Positions 8,980 to 17,728 of a DNA stretch of 38,632 nucleotides are shown piece after piece. The translations under genes were made by a program, and so were the position numbers. This DNA comes from Myxococcota bacterium (GTDB lineage: Bacteria; Myxococcota_A; UBA796; UBA9615; JAKLKC01), in assembly GCA_023150875.1 (NCBI GenBank), contig JAKLKC010000057.1:1242-39873 (forward strand), written 5' to 3'. A model generated the notes under the pieces. That model ran no database searches, was not told the DNA's origin, and was given only the letters and a program-made list of their open reading frames with translations. Numbering within the stretch: position 1 is the first letter of the stretch; every line of letters begins with the position of its first letter.

Positions 8980-10398
8980 GTGTCCCTCCCCGCGCCCCCG
9001 CGCCCCAAGGCCGTCCTGGCGGGGCTCCAGCTCCCCGGGACCTCCGACGAGGAGCATCGGGGCTCCCTCGCGGAGCTCGGCCGCCTCGTTCAGACTCTGG
9101 GCTACGAGGTGATCGGCACGGTGTCCCAGCGGCGGCACTCCCCCTCCGCCCACTCCATCCTCGGCGAGGGCAAGCTCAAGGAGCTGGCCCGCTTCACCGG
9201 CGGGACGGGGATCGTGGCGTCAAAGGTCCCGGGGACGAAGAAGAAGGGGGAGGACGGCGGCGGCGAGGAGGGCACCGACGGCGGGGCCGGAGGAGGGGAC
9301 GAGGACGGGGCGGACGCGGGCGGCGAAGGGGCGGTGCCCCCGGACGAGAGGGCCCAGGTGGTGGTCTTCGACATGGAGCTCACCCCCAACCAGCTCCGGA
9401 ACCTCGAGACCGCCACCGACGCCGAGGTGCTGGACCGCACCGGGGTGATCGTCGAGATCTTCCACCGCCACGCCCACACCCGCGAGGCCCGGGCCCAGGT
9501 GGAGATCGCCCGGCTGCGCTACGTCGCTCCGCGGCTCCGCATGACCCGGCGGCGCGCGGACCGCCAGGGGGGTGGGATCGGCGCCAAGGGGGTGGGCGAG
9601 ACGTCCCACGAGCTGGACCGCCGCCGGATCCGCGACCGGATCGCCGAGCTCACCCGGGAGCTGGAGGAGATCCACGGCGGCCAGCAGGGGCGGCGGGAGA
9701 GGAGGCGGGAGCAGGCGAAGGTGGCGCTGGTGGGCTACACCAACGCCGGGAAGTCGTCGCTGATGCGGGCCCTCACCGGCAGCGAGGTCCTGGTGGAGGA
9801 CAAGCTCTTCGCCACCCTGGACACCACCATCCGCGCCCTCCACCCCGAGACGGTGCCCCGGATCCTCGCCTCGGACACGGTCGGCTTCATCCGCAAGCTC
9901 CCCCACGACCTGGTGGCGTCGTTCCGCTCCACCCTGGACGAGGCCGCTGACGCCTCCCTCCTGCTGTTCGTGGTGGACGCCAGCGATCCCGACTTCCGGG
10001 CCCAGCTCCGGGTGACCCGGGAGGTCCTGGGCGAGATCGGGGCCCTCGACGCGCCCTCCCGGGTGGTGCTGAACAAGATGGACCGCGTGGACCCCGGGAC
10101 CGCGGCCGCGCTGGGGGAGGAGTTCCCGGACGCCTTCCCCATGTCCGCCAAGGACCCCGGGGACGTGGCGCGACTGCGGGGGTTCATCGTGGAGTTCTTC
10201 GAGAAGGACATGGCCGAGGTCGACCTCTTCGTGCCCTACACCGCCGGCCCCGTGGTGGGCGAGGTCCGCCGCACCATGAGGGTGCTGGCCGAGGACTACG
10301 GCGACCTGGGCACCACCTTCCGGGTGCGGGCCTCGCCCGAGGCGCTGGCGCGGATCGAGAGGCGGATCGGGGGCGCCGGGGAGGGGGGAGCGGCCTGA
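8980..10398 (+). CDS. hflX: GTPase HflX
   Basis: HflX is a ribosome-associated GTPase that rescues or splits stalled ribosomes. The 472-residue product has the HflX N-terminal domain, the charged linker (TRRRADRQ..GIGAKG.GE) and a G domain. The G-domain motifs are G1 GYTNAGKSS (about 251-259), G3 DTVGF, G4 NKMD and G5 SAK. The N-terminal domain is interrupted at about 72-124 by a Gly/Glu/Asp-rich low-complexity insert (with GEDGGGEEG and GGGDEDG) that makes it longer than the E. coli protein. GTG 8980 is chosen because GAGGA lies 7 nt upstream and the family N-terminus starts there; no ATG fits. Nothing suggests an operon with its neighbours. Confidence 0.95.
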   Translation: MSLPAPPRPKAVLAGLQLPGTSDEEHRGSLAELGRLVQTLGYEVIGTVSQRRHSPSAHSILGEGKLKELARFTGGTGIVASKVPGTKKKGEDGGGEEGTDGGAGGGDEDGADAGGEGAVPPDERAQVVVFDMELTPNQLRNLETATDAEVLDRTGVIVEIFHRHAHTREARAQVEIARLRYVAPRLRMTRRRADRQGGGIGAKGVGETSHELDRRRIRDRIAELTRELEEIHGGQQGRRERRREQAKVALVGYTNAGKSSLMRALTGSEVLVEDKLFATLDTTIRALHPETVPRILASDTVGFIRKLPHDLVASFRSTLDEAADASLLLFVVDASDPDFRAQLRVTREVLGEIGALDAPSRVVLNKMDRVDPGTAAALGEEFPDAFPMSAKDPGDVARLRGFIVEFFEKDMAEVDLFVPYTAGPVVGEVRRTMRVLAEDYGDLGTTFRVRASPEALARIERRIGGAGEGGAA

Positions 10399-10489
10399 TC
10401 GGCGGGCCCGCCGCCGCCCGAGGGACCGGACCGACTCTCCACTCCGTTCCGGCTTGGGATGATGGGGGCGCCGCGCCTGGGATCGGGGC

Positions 10490-11257
10490 TCAGGCCAGCC
10501 AGCGGAACGCGCGCTCCAGCTCGGCGACGCCGTCCGACTCGTACCATCGGCCATGGGCGAGGATCACCCGCTCCGGCTTCCAGTCGAGGATCCGCGCCAG
10601 GCTGGCTCGCGCCTCCGCCCGGCCCCTGCGGAAGGTCAGCCGCACGTCCAGGGGTGCCTTGCCGTCGGGGTCCACGTTGCCCGCGAGGCGAAGCAGCCAC
10701 CTCCACCGGGGGGCCACGGCGTCGGCCTCGAAGTTCTCGATCAGGTCGGCGAGGATCAGGGTGCGGGTCCGCCGGTGCAGGAACACGACCTCGCGCATCA
10801 CCCGGCTCCCCGCGAACAGGAGCTGGTCCAGGTCCCGGTCCCAGGCCGCCTCCGGCCCGTCGCCGAGGTCGGCGTCGAAGCGCACCGCGATCCCCTGGGA
10901 GGCCGCGCGCTCGCGGACTCCCGGCGACGCCCACGTCCGCGCCTCGGGGAAGGCCGCCGACCACTCCGGGATCGAGGCGTAGTGGATGAAGTTGGGGGAC
11001 ACCAGGTGTGCCACCCGCCCGAGGGCCTCCACCTCGGCCTTCAGTCCCGGCGTGAGCCGCGTGGGCGAGTGGATCCACAGGTCCCCGCCGGAGAGCCTCA
11101 CCACGGTCATCCGCGTGGGGAACGGCATGGCGATCCCCGGCGCGAACGCCATCCGGACCGCGGGGCCGTCGACGCACCAGAGGTCCTCCGCCACCGGCTT
11201 GAGGGTGTCCAGGGGTTCGTAGAGGCGAAGCATCCCGGAGTCGGTGGTGTCGTTCAT
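10490..11257 (-). CDS. DUF4336 protein (metallo-beta-lactamase-like fold)
   Basis: The 255-residue product matches the DUF4336 style. It opens with [11 protein letters not shown] and has a strand-rich core with [28 protein letters not shown] and [10 protein letters not shown] near the C-terminus. The family is related to metallo-beta-lactamase hydrolases but lacks the full HxHxDH motif, so metal-dependent activity is uncertain. There is no signal peptide, so it should be cytoplasmic. ATG 11257 has ACGAGGA upstream. It lies 85 bp after the phospholipase C-like gene in the same direction and may be co-transcribed with it. It converges with hflX across a 91-bp gap that shows no clear terminator. 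Confidence 0.82.
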   Translation of the reverse strand: MNDTTDSGMLRLYEPLDTLKPVAEDLWCVDGPAVRMAFAPGIAMPFPTRMTVVRLSGGDLWIHSPTRLTPGLKAEVEALGRVAHLVSPNFIHYASIPEWSAAFPEARTWASPGVRERAASQGIAVRFDADLGDGPEAAWDRDLDQLLFAGSRVMREVVFLHRRTRTLILADLIENFEADAVAPRWRWLLRLAGNVDPDGKAPLDVRLTFRRGRAEARASLARILDWKPERVILAHGRWYESDGVAELERAFRWLA

Positions 11258-11342
11258 CGGCTCGGTCCTCGTGCGGGCGAGGTCGGGGCAGGGGCCCGGT
11301 GGCGCGCTCCGGCGTCGCCCCTGGAATCCGCGCGATCCGCCC

Positions 11343-12614
11343 TCATGAGCCAGCCCGCCGCCGTCCGAGGGCCCGGGCCGCCACCGCCGCGACCAGCAGG
11401 AGCCCCGGCGATCCCCGGCCGCCCCCCGTCCCGCAACCGCCGCAGCCCTCCCCGGACGGATCCCCCTGCTCCGCCGGGGGATCGGCGGTGTCCGGGGCGC
11501 GGGTGCTGAAGGCGAAGGACCAGGGCTCCTCCACCGCCAGCCCGTCCACGGTGGCGATCCCCGGCTGGACGGTGACGGTGTAGTCCTCGTCATCCGCCCA
11601 GTCCTGGGCGGGCTTGACGTGGACGACGTGGGAGCCCTGGCCATAGTAGAGGTCCAGGGTGACGGGGTGGGGGGTTCCGGTGGAGTCGGTGGCCACCACC
11701 GCGCCGTCCACGACGGTGTCCCTCTCCAGGCCCCGGGCCAGGACCACCGTGACCCAGGACTCGATGGAGGCGGCGGAGGTGGGGTGGCCGGCGGCGCCGT
11801 CCGCGGGCAGGGTGGCGATCACGGCGGGGTCCAGGCGCTCCTCGCCGTGGAGGCGATCCCACAGCTCCTGCCAGTACAGGGCGACGATCTCCGCCTCCAC
11901 CGGGGGGCTGCCGGGGACGTCGGCGTCCAGGAGGTGGGCGCTGCCCCAGGGGAACTGCTCGGCGTAGGCCGCCACCGCCTCGGGGTTCGCCCCCGCCTTC
12001 CCCACGCCCCAGATCGCCAGCTCCAGCAGGAGCTGGCCGCTCTCCAGGGTCGAGACGTCCACCTCGTAGCCGGCCACCTGGGCGTAGAGGTCCACCAGCG
12101 TCTCGTAGGGGACCCACTGCTCCGGGACCTGCTGGGCCCCCGTCAGGGAGGCCATGAGCACGTCCGAGGCGGTGTCCCACGCCTCCTGGTGGGGCTGCCG
12201 GTAGGCGTCGTAGACCTCGCAGCGCTCCACGTACATGGAGTCGAAGGTCTGGTCCGCCATGCCGTGGGAGGCGAGCCCCATCAGGAAGGCGACGTGGAGG
12301 GCGCCCTCCCCCTCGAAGTGCGGGCCGTATTCCGCGCGGATCCACTCCAGGTACGGCCCCTGGAAGGGCTCCCAGTGGGCGATCTCGGCGTAGTCGTCCC
12401 CCAGGGGGTAGCCTCCGTCGGGGAACATGGTGCCGTGGACCAGCGCCGGAAGGAGGTCCTCCCGCGTGAGCAGGTCCCGCAGGTCCCCGTCGGGGAGCGC
12501 TTCCACGGCGGCGTGGGTGATCCACACGTGGGTGGTCTGCCCGTTGGCGAGGGCGACCCCGGGGAGGGCGGCGGTGAGGGCGCCGGCGAGGATCGGACCC
12601 AAGGTGCGGGGCAA
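11343..12614 (-). CDS. Secreted zinc-dependent phospholipase C-like protein with MYXO-CTERM-like tail
   Basis: The 423-residue protein has a signal peptide (1-23, cleavage after ALA). It then has a mostly helical domain with the His/Asp pattern of zinc-dependent phospholipase C / S1-P1 nuclease folds: His29, His34, His60, Asp66, His80, His107, His117 and Asp121. This suggests hydrolysis of phospholipid head groups or another phosphodiester outside the cell. An Ig-like C-terminal domain leads to a GCGGCGTGG motif, a hydrophobic helix and GRRR, like the MYXO-CTERM sorting signal that anchors proteins at the myxobacterial surface. No ATG or GTG fits: TTG 12614 is chosen because CCGGGAG lies 5 nt upstream and the signal peptide begins at once. 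A TACAAT box at 12675-12680 supports an independent promoter. Confidence 0.85.
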   Translation of the reverse strand: MPRTLGPILAGALTAALPGVALANGQTTHVWITHAAVEALPDGDLRDLLTREDLLPALVHGTMFPDGGYPLGDDYAEIAHWEPFQGPYLEWIRAEYGPHFEGEGALHVAFLMGLASHGMADQTFDSMYVERCEVYDAYRQPHQEAWDTASDVLMASLTGAQQVPEQWVPYETLVDLYAQVAGYEVDVSTLESGQLLLELAIWGVGKAGANPEAVAAYAEQFPWGSAHLLDADVPGSPPVEAEIVALYWQELWDRLHGEERLDPAVIATLPADGAAGHPTSAASIESWVTVVLARGLERDTVVDGAVVATDSTGTPHPVTLDLYYGQGSHVVHVKPAQDWADDEDYTVTVQPGIATVDGLAVEEPWSFAFSTRAPDTADPPAEQGDPSGEGCGGCGTGGGRGSPGLLLVAAVAARALGRRRAGS

Positions 12615-12674
12615 GTCGGCTCCCGGGCGGCGGCCCCCACGGGCGGAAGGGGCGCGGGGGGCGGGCCGGGCGAC

Positions 12675-12680
12675 ATTGTA
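12675..12680 (-). promoter_or_regulatory. -10 box candidate for the phospholipase C-like gene
   Basis: On the minus strand TACAAT (12680 to 12675) matches the -10 consensus at five of six bases. It would start a transcript near 12668, with a leader of about 54 nt to the TTG at 12614. No good -35 is seen 16-18 bp upstream. Confidence 0.4.
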
Positions 12681-12715
12681 TCCCCCCGCGGCGCTCCCGG
12701 CGGCGGGATCCGGGA

Positions 12716-14254
12716 TCAGAGGCCGTAGCGCCGGGGCTCCGACCTCACCATGTCCGCGACGTGGCTCGCCAGTCCGTACACCGTCATCTGGGGGTTCACG
12801 CCGCTGGCGCTGGGGAAGATCGAGGCGTCGCAGACCACCACGTTGCGGTAGGCCCGCAGGCGCCCCTCGGGGTCCACCGGGTAGGCCGCCTCGTCGGCCC
12901 CCATGCGGCAGGTGCTCATCTGGTGGGCCGAGAAGACGATCACCCGGTTGGGGGCGAAGCTCCTCTCGTGGATGGCCGCGGCGTCGCCGGGGTGGCGGGC
13001 CTGGACCTCGTCCACCGTGGGTCCGAAGACCCGCCGGGCCCCCGCGGCGAGGAAGGCCCGGATCAGGTTCTCGATGCCCCGCTTCGCCCGGGGCACGTCC
13101 CTCTCCTCGTCCAGGCGGTAGCGGATCGTCGGGCGGCCGTCGTCCCGCACCGTCACCCGCCCCGAGCCCGCGTCCCGGAGCAGCACGATGGCGCTGGCGA
13201 TCCGGTCGCGGCGCGCGAGCCAGTCCATGTGGGCGTCGCCGGTACCGGGGAAGAGGGGGGCCGACAGGCCGGGCGGGGCGCCGATCCCCTCGATCAGCAG
13301 GTCGTCGGGGTGCCCGTGGAGGACCCCGCTGAACTCGCCGATGTAGTAGCCCTGCTTGATGCCCTCGTGGGCCCGGACCTCCTCGTCGTACTCGCCGATC
13401 ACCGGGAAGGCCGGGTGGACGTGCAGGTTCCGGCCGATCTGCCCGGACGGGTCCCGGGCGCCGCTGGCCAGGAGCAGCACCGGCGTGTTGATCGAGCCGC
13501 ACGCGACCACCACCAGCTTCGCCCGGACCCGCAGGCGGTGGCGGGGGAGATCGGTGTCCGGGTCCAGCACGTCCCCCTCCAGGCCCACCGCCCGGTCCCC
13601 CTCGAACAGGATCCGCCGGACCCTGGCGTTGGCGTGGATCAGGGCGCCGCCGTTGCTGGCGAGGGGGATGTAGGTCAGCGCCATCGACTGCTTGGCGTCG
13701 TAGGCGCAGCCCAGGCCGCAGTAGCCCGAGCCGATGCAGCCCAGGGCGTTGCGGTGGAAGGTGTCCCCCTTCCAGCCCAGGCGCTGGGCGGCGATCCAGA
13801 GCTTGGCGTTGTTGGCGTTGAGCTGCTCGACGCCGATCTGGCGGACGCTCAGCACCTCCTCCACCGCCTCGAAGAAGCCGGCCATGCGCTCCTCGGTGAG
13901 GGCGCCGAGACCCGCCACCTCGCGCCACTCCGCCAGCAGGCGCGGGGGGGAGCGGAAGCAGTCCAGGTAGTTGACGACGGTGCTGCCGCCGACGCAGCGC
14001 CCCTGGAGGATGCCGATGGCCTGATCGGCCGTCGCCTGGGTCCCCCGGTCCTTGTAGAGGCGGGGGTACATGTCCCTCTCGTCCTGGGTGAAGTCGGCGC
14101 TGGTGTAGTAGCCCCCCTCCTCCAGGACCACGACGCGGTGGCCCGCGTCGGTGAGGAGCTTGGCGAACACCGCCCCGCCTGCGCCCGAGCCGACGACGGC
14201 GATGTCCGCCTGGACGTCCAGGTCGGCGTGGACCGCGGATCCGGCGACGATCAC
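12716..14254 (-). CDS. GMC-family FAD-dependent oxidoreductase
   Basis: The 512-residue enzyme belongs to the glucose-methanol-choline oxidoreductases. The dinucleotide motif VVGSGAGG sits near the N-terminus, the family signature GRCVGGSTVVN follows, and the catalytic region is SAHQMSTCRMG with a closing SGVNPQMTVYGLA. A Cys-rich stretch, CIGSGYCGLGCAYDAKQS, recalls the long-chain alcohol oxidase and sterol branch, so the substrate may be a lipid alcohol rather than a sugar. It has no signal peptide of its own. Its GTG start at 14254 overlaps the stop of the preceding Tat-signal gene (GTGA), which implies a two-subunit enzyme whose flavoprotein could hitch-hike through Tat. The frame is open to 14926, but that part overlaps the upstream gene. 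Confidence 0.9.
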   Translation of the reverse strand: MIVAGSAVHADLDVQADIAVVGSGAGGAVFAKLLTDAGHRVVVLEEGGYYTSADFTQDERDMYPRLYKDRGTQATADQAIGILQGRCVGGSTVVNYLDCFRSPPRLLAEWREVAGLGALTEERMAGFFEAVEEVLSVRQIGVEQLNANNAKLWIAAQRLGWKGDTFHRNALGCIGSGYCGLGCAYDAKQSMALTYIPLASNGGALIHANARVRRILFEGDRAVGLEGDVLDPDTDLPRHRLRVRAKLVVVACGSINTPVLLLASGARDPSGQIGRNLHVHPAFPVIGEYDEEVRAHEGIKQGYYIGEFSGVLHGHPDDLLIEGIGAPPGLSAPLFPGTGDAHMDWLARRDRIASAIVLLRDAGSGRVTVRDDGRPTIRYRLDEERDVPRAKRGIENLIRAFLAAGARRVFGPTVDEVQARHPGDAAAIHERSFAPNRVIVFSAHQMSTCRMGADEAAYPVDPEGRLRAYRNVVVCDASIFPSASGVNPQMTVYGLASHVADMVRSEPRRYGL

Positions 14255-14862
14255 CTTCGCACCGGGTCCCGGAGCGGGAAGCGAAGGGGGACGGTGGGAA
14301 CGGGGAACCGCGCCACCCAGGGCCCCTCGTAACCCAGCACCGGCCAGGCCCGCGGGTCCATGTACCAGGAGGCGATCACGGTCTTTCGGATGGCCATGTG
14401 CATCGCCCTCCGGGTGGCGCTGGCGCTGCGCCCCCAGGAGTCCAGGTAGGCGACCCCCTCCTCGTAGGCGAGCTCCGACATCGGCCGCAGGTGCAGCGCC
14501 ATGGCGAAGGTGCCGGCCTCCAGGATCTCCAGCGTGGCCAGCCACAGCTTCCGGTCGCTCTCGTGCAGGGCGCCCAGGGTGGCGTCCACCACCTCGTCCA
14601 CGGGCACCCGGACGTGGTCGTGGCCGATGACGAAGAGGCCGAGGGCCCGGACGATGCCCGCACGGCGGGGATCCAGGTGGACCAGGGGGCGGCGGGGCGG
14701 CGGGAAGGGGCCGGAGCGGATCAGGGGCACGGCCGTGGTGGCCAGCAGGCCGCCCGCGGCCAGGACTCCCAGGCGCAGCAGGCGGCGCCGGCTCGGCCAC
14801 GGGGGGCGGTCGGCGTGGGGAGTACCGGCGGGCACGGGATCCGGGCTGCGGTTCCCCGACAT
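14251..14862 (-). CDS. Tat-exported small subunit of the GMC oxidoreductase (gluconate 2-dehydrogenase subunit 3-like)
   Basis: The 203-residue protein carries a twin-arginine signal, SRRRLLRLG (24-32), followed by a hydrophobic helix (about 31-50). The rest is helical and ends with ASWYMDPRAWPVLGYEGPW, which resembles the close of gluconate 2-dehydrogenase subunit 3 family proteins. These serve as small subunits and export escorts for GMC flavoproteins. ATG 14862 follows AGAGGATC. The 4-bp overlap with the GMC gene fits equal expression of two subunits. The subunit call is an inference from size, Tat signal and context. Confidence 0.78.
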   Translation of the reverse strand: MSGNRSPDPVPAGTPHADRPPWPSRRRLLRLGVLAAGGLLATTAVPLIRSGPFPPPRRPLVHLDPRRAGIVRALGLFVIGHDHVRVPVDEVVDATLGALHESDRKLWLATLEILEAGTFAMALHLRPMSELAYEEGVAYLDSWGRSASATRRAMHMAIRKTVIASWYMDPRAWPVLGYEGPWVARFPVPTVPLRFPLRDPVRR

Positions 14863-14983
14863 GATCCTCTTCGTTCTCGGTGGGTTGGGGAGGGCGGCGG
14901 AGGGGAGCCCCCGCGCCCAGGGTCACCCTCCAATGCTAGGCCGGGTCCCCCGGGGCGGCAACGGTGACCCCTGCACGACGTCG

Positions 14984-15011
14984 TTGCCTTGGACCCGGGT
15001 TCGCGTACACT
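14984..15011 (+). promoter_or_regulatory. Candidate promoter of the desaturase gene
   Basis: TTGCCT (14984-14989), a 16-bp spacer and TACACT (15006-15011) each match sigma-70 consensus at four of six bases. A transcript would begin near 15018 and carry a 5' leader of about 70 nt. Confidence 0.45.
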
Positions 15012-15085
15012 CCGACGCGGACCGGCGGCGGCCGCGCGGGCCCTTTCCGGGCGGGTCGGGCGCGCGTCGGGGGAGGCACCGACCC

Positions 15086-16135
15086 ATGTCCCGCGGCGCG
15101 GCACCCACCGACTTCCTGAGGACGCCTTACGGCGAGCCCCATCGGCCGAGGTCCCGGGCCATCGCCGCGGCCCACCCCGAGGTGCGCGCCCTGTTCGGCC
15201 CCGAGAGGCGGAGCTTCGCCATCGTCGTCGGGCTGGTGGCCCTCCAGGTAGGGCTGGCCTGGGCCCTCCGTGGGGCGCCGTGGTGGGGGGTGGTGGTGGC
15301 GGCCTTCGGAGTGGGCGCCTTCGCCAACCACGCCCTGTTCGTGATGATCCACGAGTGCAGTCACAACCTCGTGTGGAAGCGCAAGTCGGCGAACTGGTGG
15401 ACCGCGATCCTGGCGAACCTGCCCATCGCCATCCCGTCGTCGATCTCCTTCATCAAGTACCACCTGAACCACCACATGTTCCAGGGGGACTACGACCGGG
15501 ACGCCGACATCCCGGCCCGTTGGGAGGCGCGCCTGTTGGGCGGGTCCGCCCCGGGCAAGGCGATCTGGCTGCTCCTCTTCCCGGTGTTCCAGTCGGTCCG
15601 GACGATGCGCTTCGGCAGGGGAGGCGAGCCGGGGATCGCCTTCTGGGACCGGTGGGTGGTCGCCAACCTCGTCGTCCAGGTCGCCTTCGACGCCCTCGTG
15701 GTCGCCCTGCTGGGGTGGCAGGCGATGGCGTACCTCCTGGCGAGCGCCTTCTTCTCGGTCGGGTTGCACCCCGTCGGCGGCCGCTGGATCCAGGAGCACT
15801 ACCTCGTCCACCCGCCCCAGGAGACCTACAGCTACTACGGCCCCCTGAACGCCCTGGCCTTCAACGTCGGATTCCACAACGAGCACCACGACTTCCCCCA
15901 CGTCGCCTGGCCCCGTCTCCCCCGGGTGAAGGCGATGGCGCCCGAGTTCTACGACTCGCTGGTGTCCCACCGCTCCTGGGGGGCGCTGGTGCTGAAGTTC
16001 GTGTTCGACCCCCGACTCGGCCTCTTCAGCCGGGCGGTGAGGGTGACCCGGGAGGTCAAGGGGGTCCCCGTCCCCGGGGAGGTGACCGGGATCCCCGGGG
16101 ATCGGGGTCAGTCGCAGGCCACCGTCAGCCGGTAG
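15086..16135 (+). CDS. Sphingolipid delta(4)-desaturase (DEGS/DES1 family)
   Basis: This 349-residue integral membrane protein should introduce the trans-4 double bond into dihydroceramide-type lipids. It has the DES1 N-terminal pattern (DF..PY.EPH...R..I...HPE...LFGPE) and membrane segments near 45-90. The three histidine boxes of a di-iron desaturase are present: HECSH (89-93), HLNHH (126-130) and HNEHH (264-268). The tract around QETYSYYGPLNALAFNVGFH and the following HNEHHDFPH is nearly that of animal DES1, as is the later EFYDSLVSHRSW, so it fits DEGS better than generic acyl-CoA desaturases. ATG 15086 follows GGGGGAGG at good spacing. Its 3' end overlaps the convergent lipoprotein gene by 28 bp. 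No serine palmitoyltransferase is in the window. Confidence 0.9.
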   Translation: MSRGAAPTDFLRTPYGEPHRPRSRAIAAAHPEVRALFGPERRSFAIVVGLVALQVGLAWALRGAPWWGVVVAAFGVGAFANHALFVMIHECSHNLVWKRKSANWWTAILANLPIAIPSSISFIKYHLNHHMFQGDYDRDADIPARWEARLLGGSAPGKAIWLLLFPVFQSVRTMRFGRGGEPGIAFWDRWVVANLVVQVAFDALVVALLGWQAMAYLLASAFFSVGLHPVGGRWIQEHYLVHPPQETYSYYGPLNALAFNVGFHNEHHDFPHVAWPRLPRVKAMAPEFYDSLVSHRSWGALVLKFVFDPRLGLFSRAVRVTREVKGVPVPGEVTGIPGDRGQSQATVSR

Positions 16136-17178
16136 TCGCTCACCGCCCCCTGGTAGCCGTCCACCACCAGGTAGTACACGTCGCCCGCCGAGACCGGGAA
16201 GGTCGCGCCGATGTCCCCGATGCCGAGGCAGGCAGCGGGATCGCAGGCGGCGCCGGTGCCGTCCAGCACCGCCAGGTCCAGGTCGGCGGAGAGGCCCGAG
16301 AGGGTGACCACCGCCGTGGCCGAGCGGTCGGGCAGGAAGCGGTAGGCGTACTCCGGGCCCGACTCGTCCCACGAGGAGCAGGGCCAGGAGTCGATGACGT
16401 CCGTGGACCCGGGGCCGTCGTTGGACCAGTCGTCGTACTGGTCGCAGGCGATCTCGATGTCCGGGGTGCACGCCGGGGCCGCGCAGGCGGGCTGCCCCTC
16501 GCAATCGGGATCGTCGCAGTCGGCCTGGCCGTCCCCGTCGTCGTCCAGGCCGTTCCCGCAGTCCTCGGGGGCGGTCTCGGCGCAGTCCGCCGCGAGGGTG
16601 AAGGCGCCCGAGGCGCCGCCCTCGCCCTCCACGATCACCCGGTAGGAGGCGCCCGCCTCCGCGTCGATCTCCAGCTCGGTGGAGCCCCCCGCGAGGCAGG
16701 TCTCGCCGGTGCAGGGGGAGGCGGCGGACAGCACGAAGAGGGAGAGGTCGGCGGCGGACGCCAGCCGGAAGGTGACCCGGGCCGCGGACGCGGCGTCGAA
16801 GGTGAAGCCCAGCTCCGGGCCGGAGGTGTCCGCGGCGGCGCAGCTCCAGGCGTCGACGGCGTCGGTGGCGAGGAACCCGTCCGTGGCGGCCTCGATGGCG
16901 TCCCCGCACCCCAGCGTGCCCGCCGACAGGCACTCCCCGGCGCATCCGGGGTGGAGGGCGCAGTCGTCGTCCAGGCAGTCCACGAGCCCGTCGCCGTCGT
17001 CGTCCACCCCGTCGTCGCAGGTCTCCGGCGGCGGGACGGTGTCGTCGTCCCCCGGGGCGGTGTCGTCGTCGGGAGAGGGGCCCCCGGGGCCCGGGCGATC
17101 CAGCGGTTCGAGGCCCGCGGCGCACCCGGAGAACGACGCCAGGGTCAGCGCCGCCGCCAGGACCGCGCCCCGCCTCAC
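16108..17178 (-). CDS. Lipoprotein with Asp/Cys repeats and PPC-like beta domains
   Basis: The 356-residue product has a lipoprotein signal (lipobox SFSGC, Cys19) and an acidic Pro/Asp linker. It then has two units of the same plan: a Cys-bounded acidic repeat (CDDGVDDDGDGLVDCLDDDC, later CGNGLDDDGDGQADCDDPDC) followed by a beta-sandwich of about 100 residues. The beta part reads like a bacterial pre-peptidase C-terminal domain (SADLDLAVLDGTG, then a YYLVVDGY strand). Such proteins are abundant on myxobacterial surfaces, with unknown partners. GTG 17178 overlaps the stop of the YqeY gene (GTGA); the signal peptide begins directly after it, which supports this start. The 3' end overlaps the desaturase tail by 28 bp. 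Confidence 0.85.
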   Translation of the reverse strand: MRRGAVLAAALTLASFSGCAAGLEPLDRPGPGGPSPDDDTAPGDDDTVPPPETCDDGVDDDGDGLVDCLDDDCALHPGCAGECLSAGTLGCGDAIEAATDGFLATDAVDAWSCAAADTSGPELGFTFDAASAARVTFRLASAADLSLFVLSAASPCTGETCLAGGSTELEIDAEAGASYRVIVEGEGGASGAFTLAADCAETAPEDCGNGLDDDGDGQADCDDPDCEGQPACAAPACTPDIEIACDQYDDWSNDGPGSTDVIDSWPCSSWDESGPEYAYRFLPDRSATAVVTLSGLSADLDLAVLDGTGAACDPAACLGIGDIGATFPVSAGDVYYLVVDGYQGAVSDYRLTVACD

Positions 17179-17597
17179 TTCAAGCCCAGCTCCGTCCCGA
17201 TGCGCCGGACCACCTCGGGGTCCACCTGGCCCTTGTACTGCTTCATCACCAGGCCCATGAACTGGCCGATGCCCCGGGCCTGGGCCGCCAGGGGCTCGAT
17301 GAGGGAGCGGGTCTGCTCCTCGCCCAGCCGGGACGGCAGGTAGGGGCGGAGCAGGTCCACCTCCACCTGGTATCGCTCGGCGATGGGGCCCGCGCCGATC
17401 TGGGCGATGGCCTTCTCGAGGGACTTCACGTAGCGCTCCACCACGTCCCTCTCCAGGTCCTCGGTCCAACCGGAGAAGCCCTCGGACTTCTCCTCCTCGG
17501 TGAACCGGGAGAGGATCCCGGTCAGCATCGCGCGCCGATCGGAGTCGCGGTTCCGCAGGGCCTCGATCGACAGGCGCTTGATCTCGTCGCGGATCAT
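17175..17597 (-). CDS. GatB/YqeY domain protein
   Basis: The 140-residue cytoplasmic protein matches the YqeY family, a free-standing version of the GatB C-terminal tail domain. It opens MIRDEIKRLSIEALRNRD, has the LRPYLPSRL segment, and closes with GQFMGLVMKQYKGQVDPEVV, close to the GatB motif. The family is thought to bind tRNA or act with amidotransferases, but its role is unproven. ATG 17597 follows AGGAGGTG at 5 nt. It is the first gene of a two-gene unit with the lipoprotein. TATCCT at 17643-17638 is a possible -10 box with a weak -35. Confidence 0.88.
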   Translation of the reverse strand: MIRDEIKRLSIEALRNRDSDRRAMLTGILSRFTEEEKSEGFSGWTEDLERDVVERYVKSLEKAIAQIGAGPIAERYQVEVDLLRPYLPSRLGEEQTRSLIEPLAAQARGIGQFMGLVMKQYKGQVDPEVVRRIGTELGLK

Positions 17598-17728
17598 CGC
17601 CCACCTCCTGGAAGATCGCCCGCCACGCGGGCAGGTGAGGATAGCCGGGGCGGGCTCCCTCCGCCAGGGTGGGGTTGCGGCCCGCGCGGCCTCGCCCCGC
17701 GGGGCCGGCTGTGGAAGAATGGCGCCGC

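Noticed and set aside
10399-10489. Palindrome GGCGGGCCCGCC between hflX and the DUF4336 gene as a terminator
   Set aside because: It has no loop and no T run, so it does not look like an intrinsic terminator.
12716-14926. Longer GMC oxidoreductase starting at 14926
   Set aside because: The added 224 codons overlap the Tat-signal gene in another frame and read as Pro/Arg/Gly noise; GTG 14254 with GTGA overlap is better.
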